Below are positions 16,772 through 26,441 of a stretch of DNA of 64,000 nucleotides, one piece after another. Both the position numbers and the translations under genes were made by a program. The first letter of the stretch is position 1, and every line of letters starts with the position of its first letter. This DNA comes from CAISIP01 sp038326025 (lineage in GTDB: Bacteria; Pseudomonadota; Gammaproteobacteria; Burkholderiales; Burkholderiaceae_C), in the NCBI GenBank assembly GCA_038326025.1, contig JBBQJP010000002.1, forward strand, positions 85,840 through 149,839, read 5' to 3'. The notes under the pieces were generated by a model. It was not told the origin of the DNA, searched no databases, and was given only the letters and a program-made list of their open reading frames with translations.

Positions 16772-16805
16772 TTGTCAATTGTTTTTTGTAAATTGTTGAC
16801 AATTT
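16772..16805. promoter_or_regulatory. operator in the phnW/gntR divergent promoter
   Basis: Bases 16790-16805 form a perfect palindrome, AAATTGT-TG-ACAATTT, typical in shape for FadR/VanR-branch GntR regulators. A second half-related word TTGTCAA lies at 16772-16778, facing TTGACAA at 16796-16802. TTGACA sequences on both strands could serve as -35 boxes. Bases 16784-16803 (TTTTGTAAATTGTTGACAAT) recur exactly upstream of the ABC importer at 35713-35732 (reverse strand). Confidence 0.75.
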
Positions 16806-16829
16806 TATTCAATGTGCTTCAATCGGCCC

Positions 16830-17537
16830 ATGACGGCGACCGGCCCCACCACCATCACCTTGTTGCAGACCAATTCGCTGACCATGGCGGTCCAGCAGGA
16901 AGTGGAGCGCGCGATATTGGCCGGCGAATACGTGCCTGGCAGCAAACTCAACGAAGCCGCGCTGGCGCTCAAGCTGGGCGTTTCGCGCGGCCCGGTGCGC
17001 GAAGCTTTCCGCATGCTGGACGAAGCCGGCCTGGTACGCACGGAGAAAAACCGCGGCGTATTCGTGCGCGACATTCCGATTGACGAGGCTATCGAGATCT
17101 TCGAGTTGCGCGCGACGATGGAAGAGCTGGTCGGACGTCGACTGGCGGCCAACATGACTGCGCAGCAGCAGCAGGAAACCGAAGCGATCGTGATTGCCAT
17201 GGAAGACGCGGTTAAGGCCCGCGACTCCCATGCCTACCACCTGCTCAATCTGCAGTTCCACGACCGCCTGGTCGAGTTGGCCGGCAACCGCAAGCTGGCC
17301 ACGATCTACCGCAAGCTGGTCAAGGAAATCTCCCTGTTCCGGCGCCTGAACCTGGCCGGCCAAAACGTGCTGCCGGAATCCGCGCATGCGCATTGGGCCA
17401 TTCTGGAAGCCATCAAGTCCGGCGACCCGGAAGTCGCCGGGCGCGCGCTGTTCGAACACGCCATGCACAGCCGCGATCGCACTATCGAGAACGACAGCTT
17501 GCGCCGCCAAGCCGAACCATCCGCCCACGCATCCTGA
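16830..17537 (+). CDS. GntR-family (FCD) regulator of phosphonate genes
   Basis: A 235-residue regulator with an N-terminal winged helix (about 15-80: EVERAILAGEYVPGSKLNE, SRGPVREAFRMLDEAGLV) and a C-terminal all-helical FCD ligand domain (about 90-220) with the usual metal-binding histidines in HAYHLLNLQFHDRLVE and HAHWAILEAI. It starts at ATG 16830, 25 bp from the palindrome, so it almost certainly controls itself, phnA-phnY and the divergent phnW. An inducing ligand such as AEP or phosphonoacetaldehyde is inference. phnA begins 10 bp after its stop. Confidence 0.85.
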   Translation: MTATGPTTITLLQTNSLTMAVQQEVERAILAGEYVPGSKLNEAALALKLGVSRGPVREAFRMLDEAGLVRTEKNRGVFVRDIPIDEAIEIFELRATMEELVGRRLAANMTAQQQQETEAIVIAMEDAVKARDSHAYHLLNLQFHDRLVELAGNRKLATIYRKLVKEISLFRRLNLAGQNVLPESAHAHWAILEAIKSGDPEVAGRALFEHAMHSRDRTIENDSLRRQAEPSAHAS

Positions 17538-17547
17538 GAGAGAACCC

Positions 17548-18762
17548 ATGCTGAACGTCAATTCGCGCCAATACCAGTTGCCCAAGTCCCCCACCGTCGT
17601 CGTCTGCGTCGACGGCTGCGAACCCGACTACCTTGCCCAGGCAGTGGCCACCGGCCACATGCCGTGGCTGAAGAAGACACTGGCGCTGGGTTCGGGCCTG
17701 ATCGCCGATTGCGTCGTGCCCAGCTTCACGAACCCGAACAACCTGTCCATCGTCACTGGCGTGCCCCCCAGCGTGCACGGCATCTGCGGCAACTACCTGT
17801 ACGACACCGCCACCGGCACCGAGGTGATGATGAACGACGCTAAGTGGCTGCGCGCACCCACCTTGCTGGCCGCGCTGGCCGACGCCGGCAAATCGGTTGC
17901 CGTCATCACCGCCAAGGACAAGCTGCGCGCCTTGCTCGGCCACAAGATGAAAGGCATCTGCTTCTCATCCGAAAAATCCGATCAGGTCACACTGCAGGAA
18001 AACGGCATCGAAAACGTGCTGGAGCTGGTGGGCAAACCGGTGCCCAGCGTCTACAGCGCCGACCTGTCGGAGTTCGTGTTCGCCGCCGGCGTCAAACTGA
18101 TGGAAACGCGCAAGCCCGACGTGATGTATCTGTCGACCACCGACTACATCCAGCACAAACACGCGCCCGGCACTGCGGGGGCCAACGCCTTCTACACCAT
18201 GATGGACGGCTATCTCGGGCAACTCGAGTCCATGGGCTGCGTGATCGCGCTGACGGCCGACCATGGCATGAACGCCAAGGTGGCGATGGACGGCACGCCG
18301 GACGTGATCTACCTGCAGGACTGGTTCGACGCCTGGCTGGGCGAAAAGCTGGCACGGGTCATTTTGCCGATCACCGACCCGTACGTGGTGCACCACGGCG
18401 CGCTTGGCTCGTTTGCCACCGTGTACCTGCCCAAGGACTGCGACATCGAAGCGGCCCGCGCGCGGCTGTCAAAGGTCAAAGGCATGGAAGTGGTGTTGAC
18501 CCGCGAACAGGCGGCAGAGCGGTTTGAGCTGCCGGCGGACCGCATCGGCGACCTGGTCGTGGTGTCCGAACGGTTCACTGTCATCGGCACTAGTGCGGCG
18601 CGGCATGACCTGACGGCGCTCGAAGTGCCGCTGCGTTCACACGGCGGCATCAGCGAACAACGGGTACCGCTGATTCTGAACCGGCCCCTACCAGGGCTGG
18701 ACCGCAATCGCCGCTTGCGCAACTTCGACGCCTTTGACCTGGCCTTGAATTTCGCGCAATGA
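17548..18762 (+). CDS. phnA: phosphonoacetate hydrolase
   Basis: A 404-residue alkaline-phosphatase-superfamily enzyme that cleaves the C-P bond of phosphonoacetate to acetate and phosphate with two zinc ions. Visible: VVVCVDGCEPDYL (metal Asp), the nucleophile T61 in SFTNPNNLSIVTGVP, STTDYIQHKHAPG (metal Asp/His), ALTADHGMN (Asp-His ligands) and a late HGGI-type His. The start at 17548 matches the MLNVNSRQYQLP beginning of known PhnA proteins; the frame extension into gntR is rejected. Its ATGA stop overlaps phnY. Confidence 0.93.
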   Translation: MLNVNSRQYQLPKSPTVVVCVDGCEPDYLAQAVATGHMPWLKKTLALGSGLIADCVVPSFTNPNNLSIVTGVPPSVHGICGNYLYDTATGTEVMMNDAKWLRAPTLLAALADAGKSVAVITAKDKLRALLGHKMKGICFSSEKSDQVTLQENGIENVLELVGKPVPSVYSADLSEFVFAAGVKLMETRKPDVMYLSTTDYIQHKHAPGTAGANAFYTMMDGYLGQLESMGCVIALTADHGMNAKVAMDGTPDVIYLQDWFDAWLGEKLARVILPITDPYVVHHGALGSFATVYLPKDCDIEAARARLSKVKGMEVVLTREQAAERFELPADRIGDLVVVSERFTVIGTSAARHDLTALEVPLRSHGGISEQRVPLILNRPLPGLDRNRRLRNFDAFDLALNFAQ

Positions 18763-20240
18763 ACAGCGCAAGAAGTGGCAGCATGATCGAACAGTTCATC
18801 CTCGACAACCAGCTGAACGCGATGCGGCTGAACGGCGCCAAGGTCGGCGCCGAACGCAGCGGCGATCGCGTCATCACCGTGACCAATCCGTTTACCGGCG
18901 CCAGCATCGGCACGGTGCCAAAGGCCACGCTGGACGAGGTGCGCTCGTCGTTCGCCCGGGCGCATGCCTACAAACCCACGCTGACCCGATTCGAACGTGC
19001 CGCGATCCTGAACCGGGCCGCCGCCATCAGCACCCGGCGCCTGGACGAAGTGGCCGCACTGATTACCGCCGAAGCCGGCCTGTGCTGGAAGGATGCGGTC
19101 TACGAGGCTGGCCGCGTCAGCGACGTGTTTCTGTTCGGCGCCACCGAGGTGCTCAAGGACGACGGGCAGATCTTCAGCTGCGACCTGACGCACCACGGCA
19201 AGAAGCGCCGTGTCTTCACGCAACGCGCGCCTCTGCTGGGCGTAATCAGCGCGATCACGCCGTTCAATCATCCGATGAACCAGGTGGCGCACAAGGTCAT
19301 CCCGAGCATCGCCACGAACAACCGCATGGTGCTCAAACCGTCCGAAAAAGTGCCGTTCTCGGCCCTTCTGCTGGCCGACATCCTGTACGAGGCCGGCCTG
19401 CCGCCGGAGATGTTCAGCGTATTGACCGGTGACCCGCGCGAGATCGCCGACGAGCTGATCACCAACGAACATGTGGAACTGGTCACCTTCACCGGTGGCG
19501 TGGCCATCGGAAAATACATCGCCTCCAAAGCCGGTTACCGGCGCATGGTGCTGGAGCTCGGTGGCAACGACCCGCTCATCGTCATGGAAGACGCCGACAT
19601 CGACGAAGCCTCGTCGCTGGCAGTGGCGGGGTCGTACAAGAATTCGGGCCAGCGCTGCACCGCGGTCAAACGCATGCTGGTGCACCAGGCGGTCGCCGAC
19701 CAGTTCGTCGAACAGGTGGTGGCCAAGACCCGCGCCTGGAGCTACGGCGACCCGAGCGACCGCGATGTGAACATGGGCACCGTGATCGATGAGCAGGCGG
19801 CCATGTTTTTTGAGTCGCGCGTCAACGAGGCAGTGGCACAGGGTGCCAAACTGCTGGTCGGCAACATACGCCAGGGCGCACTGTATTCACCCACCGTGGT
19901 GGACCAGGTCCGTCCGGAGATGCTGCTGGTACTGGAAGAGACCTTCGGACCGGTTTCGCCCATCATCCGCTTCAAGGACATCGACGAGGCAATCCGCATG
20001 TCCAACGGCACCGCCTACGGCTTGTCCAGCGGCGTGTGCACGAACCGGCTCGACTACATCACCCGTTTTGTCAGCGAGCTCGAGGTGGGCTCCGTCAACG
20101 TGCGCGAGGTGCCGGGTTACCGGCTGGAGCTCACGCCGTTTGGTGGCATCAAGGATTCCGGCCTGGGCTACAAGGAAGGCGTGCAGGAAGCCATCAAGAG
20201 CTTCACCAACATCAAGACCTATTCGCTGCCCTGGACCTGA
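18759..20240 (+). CDS. phnY: phosphonoacetaldehyde dehydrogenase
   Basis: A 493-residue ALDH-superfamily enzyme oxidising phosphonoacetaldehyde to phosphonoacetate with NAD. Key parts: ITPFNHPMNQVAHK and KPSEK (cofactor), LELGGNDPLIV (general base Glu) and NSGQRCTAVKR (catalytic Cys plus the Arg that helps bind the phosphonate). Its ATG overlaps the phnA stop; an in-frame ATG at 18783 is an alternative start. It completes the PhnW-PhnY-PhnA route: AEP to phosphonoacetaldehyde to phosphonoacetate to acetate plus phosphate. Confidence 0.93.
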   Translation: MNSARSGSMIEQFILDNQLNAMRLNGAKVGAERSGDRVITVTNPFTGASIGTVPKATLDEVRSSFARAHAYKPTLTRFERAAILNRAAAISTRRLDEVAALITAEAGLCWKDAVYEAGRVSDVFLFGATEVLKDDGQIFSCDLTHHGKKRRVFTQRAPLLGVISAITPFNHPMNQVAHKVIPSIATNNRMVLKPSEKVPFSALLLADILYEAGLPPEMFSVLTGDPREIADELITNEHVELVTFTGGVAIGKYIASKAGYRRMVLELGGNDPLIVMEDADIDEASSLAVAGSYKNSGQRCTAVKRMLVHQAVADQFVEQVVAKTRAWSYGDPSDRDVNMGTVIDEQAAMFFESRVNEAVAQGAKLLVGNIRQGALYSPTVVDQVRPEMLLVLEETFGPVSPIIRFKDIDEAIRMSNGTAYGLSSGVCTNRLDYITRFVSELEVGSVNVREVPGYRLELTPFGGIKDSGLGYKEGVQEAIKSFTNIKTYSLPWT

Positions 20241-20285
20241 AGCGGTGCGCGACACACCGGTCACCAACGCGGGAGTGCAGACACG

Positions 20286-21128
20286 GTGGAACTGACCTGG
20301 CCGGTGGTCCTGGCGGTGCTGTTCGGCGCGCTGCTGCACGCGAGCTGGAACGCATTGGTGAAATCGAGCACCGACAAGGCGCTTGACACGGCCTTGATCA
20401 ACCTGCTGGCCTCGTTTCTCGCGGTTCCGCTGGTGATGCTGGTGGGATGGCCACCGGCCGACGCATGGCCTTTCATCGTCGCATCGATCGTCATCCATAT
20501 CGGCTACTACGTTGCGCTGTCCGGCGCCTACGAACATGGCGACCTGGGCCTTACCTATCCGTTGATGCGCGGCACGGCGCCACTTTTGGTCGCCTTGTCG
20601 GCGTCGATCACCTTGGGCGAAACACTGTCGGCCCTGTCCTGGGCCGGTGTGGTCGCAGTCAGCGCCGGGGTGCTGACGCTGGGTCTGGGTCGGCACGCGT
20701 TCGATTCGCCCAAGGCGGTGCGATTCGCACTGGTCAACGCCGTGATCATCGCGACCTATACCGTCGTCGACGCGCTGGGTGTGCGCGCCACTGGCAATGC
20801 GATGCAATACGTGGCCGCGTTGTTTCTGCTCGACGGATGGCCATTTGCGCTGGTTGTCTTTGCCCGCCGCAACTGGGCCGTCGGCCCTTACATCCGCAGG
20901 CGCTGGCCGATCGGCCTGTGCGGTGCGCTGGCATCGATCGGCTCCTACGGCATCGCGTTGTGGGCCATGACACAGGCGCCGGTCGCTACCGTGGCCGCGT
21001 TGCGCGAAACCTCGGTGCTGTTCGCAGCCTTTCTCGGCATCTGGTTGCTCAAGGAGGTGCTAACGACACGACGGATTGTCGGCACCTGCGTCATCGTGTC
21101 GGGCGTCATGGCCTTGCGCATGGGCTGA
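20286..21128 (+). CDS. EamA/DMT family transporter in the phosphonate operon
   Basis: A 280-residue membrane protein with about ten helices in two EamA halves (3-135 and 145-280). It starts with GTG 45 bp after phnY and ends 49 bp before the FAD oxidoreductase gene, so it belongs to the same operon. It may import a phosphonate or export a product such as acetate or alanine; the sequence does not tell. Confidence 0.8.
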   Translation: MELTWPVVLAVLFGALLHASWNALVKSSTDKALDTALINLLASFLAVPLVMLVGWPPADAWPFIVASIVIHIGYYVALSGAYEHGDLGLTYPLMRGTAPLLVALSASITLGETLSALSWAGVVAVSAGVLTLGLGRHAFDSPKAVRFALVNAVIIATYTVVDALGVRATGNAMQYVAALFLLDGWPFALVVFARRNWAVGPYIRRRWPIGLCGALASIGSYGIALWAMTQAPVATVAALRETSVLFAAFLGIWLLKEVLTTRRIVGTCVIVSGVMALRMG

Positions 21129-21177
21129 AGCGTCAGGACATCCACATCCAGCCAGGCTGGTCACTCGGAGATTGATC

Positions 21178-23586
21178 ATGGGATTGCCAAGTCAAGCACA
21201 AATCGTCATCGTCGGCGGCGGCATTGCCGGTTGCTCCACCGCCTACCATCTGGCGCGCGCGGGCAGGACCGACGTGGTTTTGCTCGAGCAGGGCAAGCTC
21301 ACCAGCGGCACGACCTGGCATGCGGCGGGGCTGGTGGGGCAGCTGCGGCCCAACCGCAACATGGCGGTGATGAGCAAATACGGCATCGAGTTGTACAGTA
21401 CGCTGGAGGTCGAGACCGGTCTTGCCACCGGCTGGAAACAATGCGGCAGCGTGAACGTTGCACGCACGCCCGAACGGTTGCAGGTGCTCAAGAAGCAGCT
21501 TGCGATGGCCAACAGCTTCGGCGTCGAATGCCATCTGATCGACTGCAAGGAGATTGGCGAGCGCGTGCCCATCATGCGCACCGACGACCTGCAGGGCGGT
21601 ATCTGGCTGCCGGGCGATGGCAAGGCAAATCCGGCCGACCTGTGCATGTCGCTGGCCAAGGGCGCACGCAATCGCGGCGTGAAAATTCACGAAGGCATCG
21701 AGGTGACGGGCGTCATCATCGACAACGGCAAGGCCGTAGGCGTACGTACGGCGCAGGGTGACATTCGCTGCGAAGTCGTCGTCAACTGCGCCGGGCAATG
21801 GGCGCGCCAGTTCGGCCGTCTGGCAGGCGTGAACGTGCCGCTGTATTCGGCTGAGCACTTCTATGTCGTGACCGGCAAGATCGAGGGCGTCACGCCGATG
21901 ATGCCAGTGCTGCGCGACCCCGACGGTTTCATCTACTACAAGGAAGAGGTCGGCGGCCTGGTCATGGGCGGCTTCGAGCCGGTGGCCAAGCCCTGGAAGG
22001 TTGACCCGATTCCCGCCACCTTCCAGTTCGAATTGCTGGACGAGGACTGGGACCAGTTCGAGCCGTTGATGACCAACGCCATCCATCGCACACCCTGCCT
22101 GGAGACGGCCGAGATCAAGATGCTGCTCAACGGACCGGAGAGCTTCACACCGGACGGCAATTTCATCCTGGGCGAGGCGCCGGAGTTGCGCAATTACTTT
22201 GTCTGCGCCGGATTCAATTCAGCCGGTATCGCGAACTCGGGTGGCGCCGGGCGCCTGATCGCCGAATGGATCATCCAGGGCGAGCCGAGCTCCGATCTGT
22301 GGGATGTCGACATTCGCCGCTTTGCCGCTTTCACCGGCAACCGCAAGGCCTTGTTCGAACGCACGGCCGAGACGCTGGGCCTGCATTACGCGATGCGCTG
22401 GCCACGCCAGGAACTGGAAACCGCGCGGCCGCTGCGCACCTCGCCGCTGTACGACAGCTTGCTTGCCAAAGGGGCGGAGTTCGGCAGCAAGAATGGCTGG
22501 GAGCGCGCCAACTACTTCCGCCCCGACGGTGCCGACGCGCCGGCGCACACCCTGGGCAAACCCGGTTGGTTGCCGATGGTGATCGCTGAGCAGCGCGCCA
22601 CGCGTGAAACGGTCGCGGTCTATGACCAGAGTTCGTTTTCCAAGCTGCAACTGCAAGGCCACGACGCACTGGCCGTGTTGCAGCGCCTGTGTGCCAATGA
22701 GATCGACATTCCGATCGGCAAGATGGTCTATACCGCGATGCTCAACGAGCGCGGTGGTTTCGAGAGCGACCTGACCATCATCCGGCAAAAGCCGGACCAC
22801 TTCGGTGATCGATTCCTGATCGTCACCGGATCGGGCCAGACCACACGCGACTTCGACTGGATCTCGCGCCATATCGCGCCTACGGAACATGCCATCCTGA
22901 CCGACGTTTCGGCACAGTATGGCGTGTTGTCCGTCATGGGCCCGAATGCGCAGGCCTTGCTCTCTAGGGTCAGCAACAACGCGTTTGCCGATGATCCGCT
23001 GAAGTTCTCCTGGACCCGGTTGATCGACCTGGGTTTTGCCCGCGTGCGCGCGGCACGCATGAGTTACGTTGGCGGCCCCGGCTACGAGTTGTATGTACCG
23101 GTGGAGATGATGCGCCACGCCTACCAGAGCTTGAACGAGGCGGGCACTGACCTGGGTCTGGTCGATGCCGGTTACTACGCACTCGATGCACTGCGCATCG
23201 AAATGGGCCGACGCGCCTGGGGCGCCGAGATCGGCCCGGACGAGACGCCGTTCGAGGCCAACATGATGTTTGCCGTCAAGCTGAACAAAGGCACACCCTT
23301 CATTGGCCAGCAGGCATTGCGCGATCGTCAGGGCCAGCCGCTACGCAAGAAATTGGTCCGCCTGGTACTGGACGACCCGACGATTTACGCCTGGGGCGGG
23401 GAAACGATCCTGCTGGACGGCGCGCCGGTAGGCGAGATTTCCTCCGCTGGCTGGAGCCCGAAGGCGGGCGCCTGCGTCGCCCTTGGTTATCTGCGGACTG
23501 GCGCAGCGCTGCTGGAACACGCCGGCACGACTGCGCAGATCGCGTTGTGGGGCGACAAGCACGGCGCGAAGCTGTACGCGCTCTAA
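21178..23586 (+). CDS. FAD-dependent oxidoreductase with GcvT domain (sarcosine/dimethylglycine dehydrogenase family)
   Basis: An 802-residue two-module enzyme. Residues ~7-370 are a DAO-type FAD domain starting with IVIVGGGIAGCSTAYHLARAG and including the SGTTWHAAGLVGQLRP covalent-flavin-like region; ~370-425 is the linking FAO domain; ~430-700 and ~710-800 are the GcvT tetrahydrofolate-binding domain and its C-terminal part (GYELYVP, ALRIEMGRRAWGAEI). Relatives oxidatively demethylate N-methyl amines and pass the one-carbon unit to folate. ATG 21178 after a GGAG site. Being last in the phn operon, it may demethylate N-methylated aminoethylphosphonates before PhnW; this is a hypothesis. Confidence 0.85.
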   Translation: MGLPSQAQIVIVGGGIAGCSTAYHLARAGRTDVVLLEQGKLTSGTTWHAAGLVGQLRPNRNMAVMSKYGIELYSTLEVETGLATGWKQCGSVNVARTPERLQVLKKQLAMANSFGVECHLIDCKEIGERVPIMRTDDLQGGIWLPGDGKANPADLCMSLAKGARNRGVKIHEGIEVTGVIIDNGKAVGVRTAQGDIRCEVVVNCAGQWARQFGRLAGVNVPLYSAEHFYVVTGKIEGVTPMMPVLRDPDGFIYYKEEVGGLVMGGFEPVAKPWKVDPIPATFQFELLDEDWDQFEPLMTNAIHRTPCLETAEIKMLLNGPESFTPDGNFILGEAPELRNYFVCAGFNSAGIANSGGAGRLIAEWIIQGEPSSDLWDVDIRRFAAFTGNRKALFERTAETLGLHYAMRWPRQELETARPLRTSPLYDSLLAKGAEFGSKNGWERANYFRPDGADAPAHTLGKPGWLPMVIAEQRATRETVAVYDQSSFSKLQLQGHDALAVLQRLCANEIDIPIGKMVYTAMLNERGGFESDLTIIRQKPDHFGDRFLIVTGSGQTTRDFDWISRHIAPTEHAILTDVSAQYGVLSVMGPNAQALLSRVSNNAFADDPLKFSWTRLIDLGFARVRAARMSYVGGPGYELYVPVEMMRHAYQSLNEAGTDLGLVDAGYYALDALRIEMGRRAWGAEIGPDETPFEANMMFAVKLNKGTPFIGQQALRDRQGQPLRKKLVRLVLDDPTIYAWGGETILLDGAPVGEISSAGWSPKAGACVALGYLRTGAALLEHAGTTAQIALWGDKHGAKLYAL

Positions 23587-23739
23587 GTCCGACGGGCGCA
23601 CGACCGCCGGCCCGACATGCCTGCTGACCGTCATCAGCTTCCCCTGATCGGAGGATTGGCAAAAAGCGCCCGGCAGGCATAAGATGTTTGATGCAGTGGG
23701 CAGGCACGTTTGCTATTGCCTGCCGCCAGGGAGGACATC

Positions 23740-26391
23740 ATGGCAACCTCAAGCGAAACGGTTGGAGCGCCGGAGCATGCGATCGACCCGCCTTGGTGTG
23801 CCGACAACCCGCTGGTGCGGGTCGATCGCAGTGGAGATCCGTCGCGATCCGTTCAGGTGCAGCATCTGGACTATCCATACGAAGTCAAATTGCCGACGCC
23901 ACCGACCGATATCAGCGGATATTTCGCGCTCGCCTATGACTACCTGACCGCGGTCAACTCCAAACTGGAAATAGACGACGAGTTGCTGAACGGATTGATA
24001 CCCGGCGCCCCCGACGCCGACGCGTTGCGACTGCGATGGCTGGGCACCAACGGCGAACTGAGTCATTCCTACTGGCTGAATCGGTTTGATTTCACCGCCG
24101 CGCCATATGGCAGCGCTACACCGCCCGTAGTCGACAGCACGCTCATCCTGCTTGCAGGATTGACCAGTTGGAAAACAGTCACGCTATTCGGCGGGCAAGG
24201 CCTGCGCATTCTGGCGCAGGTCCGGGGCTCGGCCGCGGGGCCGGTCCTCGTGCGCATCACCGGCGTGGTGTCGACTGTTCCGTCATTCAAGGCGACTCCC
24301 GCCGCGCTTGCGCTCACAGGTGCCTTCAATCGAGACCTGATGACAAGCATGTTGGCCCTGATGAAACAAGGCCTGCCCCCGGACAACACGCTTATGGACA
24401 TCGGATGGGCTCTGCTGCCAGACGTACAGAATGACGCCGACGTGGCCATGCGCGTGGAGCTGCGGGCCACGACCGCCCTGCCAGCAAGCGCAGGAGGTGA
24501 AAGCACCCAGTTGGACGCATCCAGCCATCGATTGACCACCCGTCTTGACTTTGCCGCGAGCGACATCGTGACGATGTCTGTCTTCAAGCAGCCGTTGATC
24601 GCGTTCGCCAATGCACAGGCCCAGGTGCTGAAGCAGGACCCGTTCAGCCGGCAAGGTGCCAGTAGCTACTGGGAAAACCGACCGAGCCTGCCCAGCGACC
24701 AACTGGATCCGGCGCGTGAGACTGAACTCTGGGGCAACTTGCCATCGAGTGCCGGGAAAGTCCAACTGGCGGATGGGGAAGTCCGGGTGAGGCACGTTCG
24801 GCTCATTGATCCGCCAATAGCCGAGGGCACACCGAAACTGGTACCCGAAACCAGCAATGCAACCGTCCGGAGCAACGAATTCACGGCCGTCAGTGCGTTC
24901 TTCCATGGCCAATCCCTGTTCCGGCGTATCCGCGGCAATGGACTGATACCGGGCGACTTGCTGCGTTTCGTATCCCTGCCGCTGGACATTCACTACCGCG
25001 CCGGCATCCTGCCAGGCTACGGGGATGGCCGCACGATCAACGCCCAGGTGCGCTGGGCCATCAGCGTGCCCGAAGTATCCGGCCCCGATCCGGTCCCGGT
25101 GCGTCGACTGGAGTTACGCTTTGCGCTGGGTGACCTGTCCATGACTGCCGGTCGACTGCCCGCCAACATGCCCTCAGCTGCCGAGCGGCACCCGCTCGGC
25201 GTGGCGATCGATCCACGTTGGTGCTGGCATGAATTCGGCCACGCATTGATAGCCGGCGCCACGGGCACACTGGAACTACCGTTTGCCCACAGCGTGGGTG
25301 ACGCGCTTGCCGCCATCGAATGCGATCCCGTGTCGGCCTTGGCCCGCGACAACACAGGCGCAGCAGACAACAGTGGCGCATGGCGCTATGTCACCTTTCC
25401 GTGGATTCACATACCGCGGCGTCACGACCGCGACGTGCAGAAGGGCTGGAGCTGGACCGAAACCGTCAGCGGCGTGGACCCACCCCACGGCTACCGCAGC
25501 GAGCAGTTGATGTCGACCTCGTTGTTTCGCCTCTACCGCGCACTGGGTGGCGACTGCCAGAAGACCAGTCTGGCCGGCATCGAGATTCCGGCGCGCGTCG
25601 AGCGCGAGCAGGCGTCGAACTATGTCTCCTACCTGATCATGCGTACGCTGGCCTCGCTGGGACCGGCGAATGTGTCCCCATGTGCCAGCGTGCAGATGTT
25701 TGTCCATGCCATGCGCAGCGTTGATTGCGCCACCAGTGGACAACCAGGACCCGGTGGTTATATCGGCGGCACGACCAACAAGGTGATCCAGTGGGCGTTC
25801 GAACGCCAAGGCCTGTACGGCAGGCCATTGCCAAATTCACCCATCATTGGCCTGGAAGGACTGCATGGCGGATCGCCCCAGGTGGATCTGCAGATCGAGG
25901 ACCAGCGTGAGGCATGGGATGGACCCTATACCCCGGTGGATCTGCTCGGCACATCCTGGTTTTCAGCGTCCGGTGCGATCGACGTCCAGCGGGAGAATCC
26001 GAACGCTTTCGGGCGACAAAGGATCAAAGTGACAGTCCAGAACCGCGGCGCCGATGAGGCGGGATCTACTGTCATTCAGGTCTGGTGCGCGCCGCTTCCG
26101 GCTGCAAGCGGGATTCCCGCGTTTCCCGGTCCTCAATGGGTTCTCGCGGGCAACGTCACTGGGTCGGTACCAGGCCACGACGAAACGGTCCCGGGCCAAC
26201 TCCAGTTTCCAGCCATTGTCTGGCAGCCAATCCAAGCTGGCCGCTATGTGGTACTGGCCGCCGCGAGTTGCCCGCTCGACCGCGCCAATATCGATCCCGC
26301 AACGGCTTATCCCTGCGCCACTGAACCGGGGCCGGTAGCCCGGCTGGTGGCATTTGACAACAACCTGGGCCTGACGATCGTGTCAACCTGA
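23740..26391 (+). CDS. large protein of unknown function with HEFGH metalloprotease-like motif
   Basis: An 883-residue protein I do not recognise. It has no signal peptide or membrane segment. Residues 497-501 are HEFGH, an HExxH zinc-binding motif, in WHEFGHALIAG, preceded by a beta-rich N-terminal ~470 residues and followed by about 200 residues (further His/Glu candidates near HIPRRHDRD). The C-terminal ~120 residues (KVTVQNRGADEAGSTVIQVW) resemble a CARDB-type immunoglobulin-like adhesion domain. ATG 23740 has a clear GGGAGGA site; the 10-codon extension to 23710 is rejected. It converges on the haloperoxidase-like gene. A zinc-dependent peptidase is the best guess. Confidence 0.6.
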   Translation: MATSSETVGAPEHAIDPPWCADNPLVRVDRSGDPSRSVQVQHLDYPYEVKLPTPPTDISGYFALAYDYLTAVNSKLEIDDELLNGLIPGAPDADALRLRWLGTNGELSHSYWLNRFDFTAAPYGSATPPVVDSTLILLAGLTSWKTVTLFGGQGLRILAQVRGSAAGPVLVRITGVVSTVPSFKATPAALALTGAFNRDLMTSMLALMKQGLPPDNTLMDIGWALLPDVQNDADVAMRVELRATTALPASAGGESTQLDASSHRLTTRLDFAASDIVTMSVFKQPLIAFANAQAQVLKQDPFSRQGASSYWENRPSLPSDQLDPARETELWGNLPSSAGKVQLADGEVRVRHVRLIDPPIAEGTPKLVPETSNATVRSNEFTAVSAFFHGQSLFRRIRGNGLIPGDLLRFVSLPLDIHYRAGILPGYGDGRTINAQVRWAISVPEVSGPDPVPVRRLELRFALGDLSMTAGRLPANMPSAAERHPLGVAIDPRWCWHEFGHALIAGATGTLELPFAHSVGDALAAIECDPVSALARDNTGAADNSGAWRYVTFPWIHIPRRHDRDVQKGWSWTETVSGVDPPHGYRSEQLMSTSLFRLYRALGGDCQKTSLAGIEIPARVEREQASNYVSYLIMRTLASLGPANVSPCASVQMFVHAMRSVDCATSGQPGPGGYIGGTTNKVIQWAFERQGLYGRPLPNSPIIGLEGLHGGSPQVDLQIEDQREAWDGPYTPVDLLGTSWFSASGAIDVQRENPNAFGRQRIKVTVQNRGADEAGSTVIQVWCAPLPAASGIPAFPGPQWVLAGNVTGSVPGHDETVPGQLQFPAIVWQPIQAGRYVVLAAASCPLDRANIDPATAYPCATEPGPVARLVAFDNNLGLTIVST

Positions 26392-26441
26392 CATGCCGCC
26401 AAGGTCGCCGGGCCGCAGCCCCGCTACATGTCCACCGGAGA

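Noticed and set aside
17386..17547. Extended phnA start overlapping gntR
   Set aside because: The frame overlaps the gntR coding sequence and known PhnA proteins begin at the MLNVNSRQ position (17548).
23740..26391. Assignment of the HEFGH protein to a named peptidase family
   Set aside because: Only the five-residue motif is clear; the third zinc ligand and fold cannot be established by eye.
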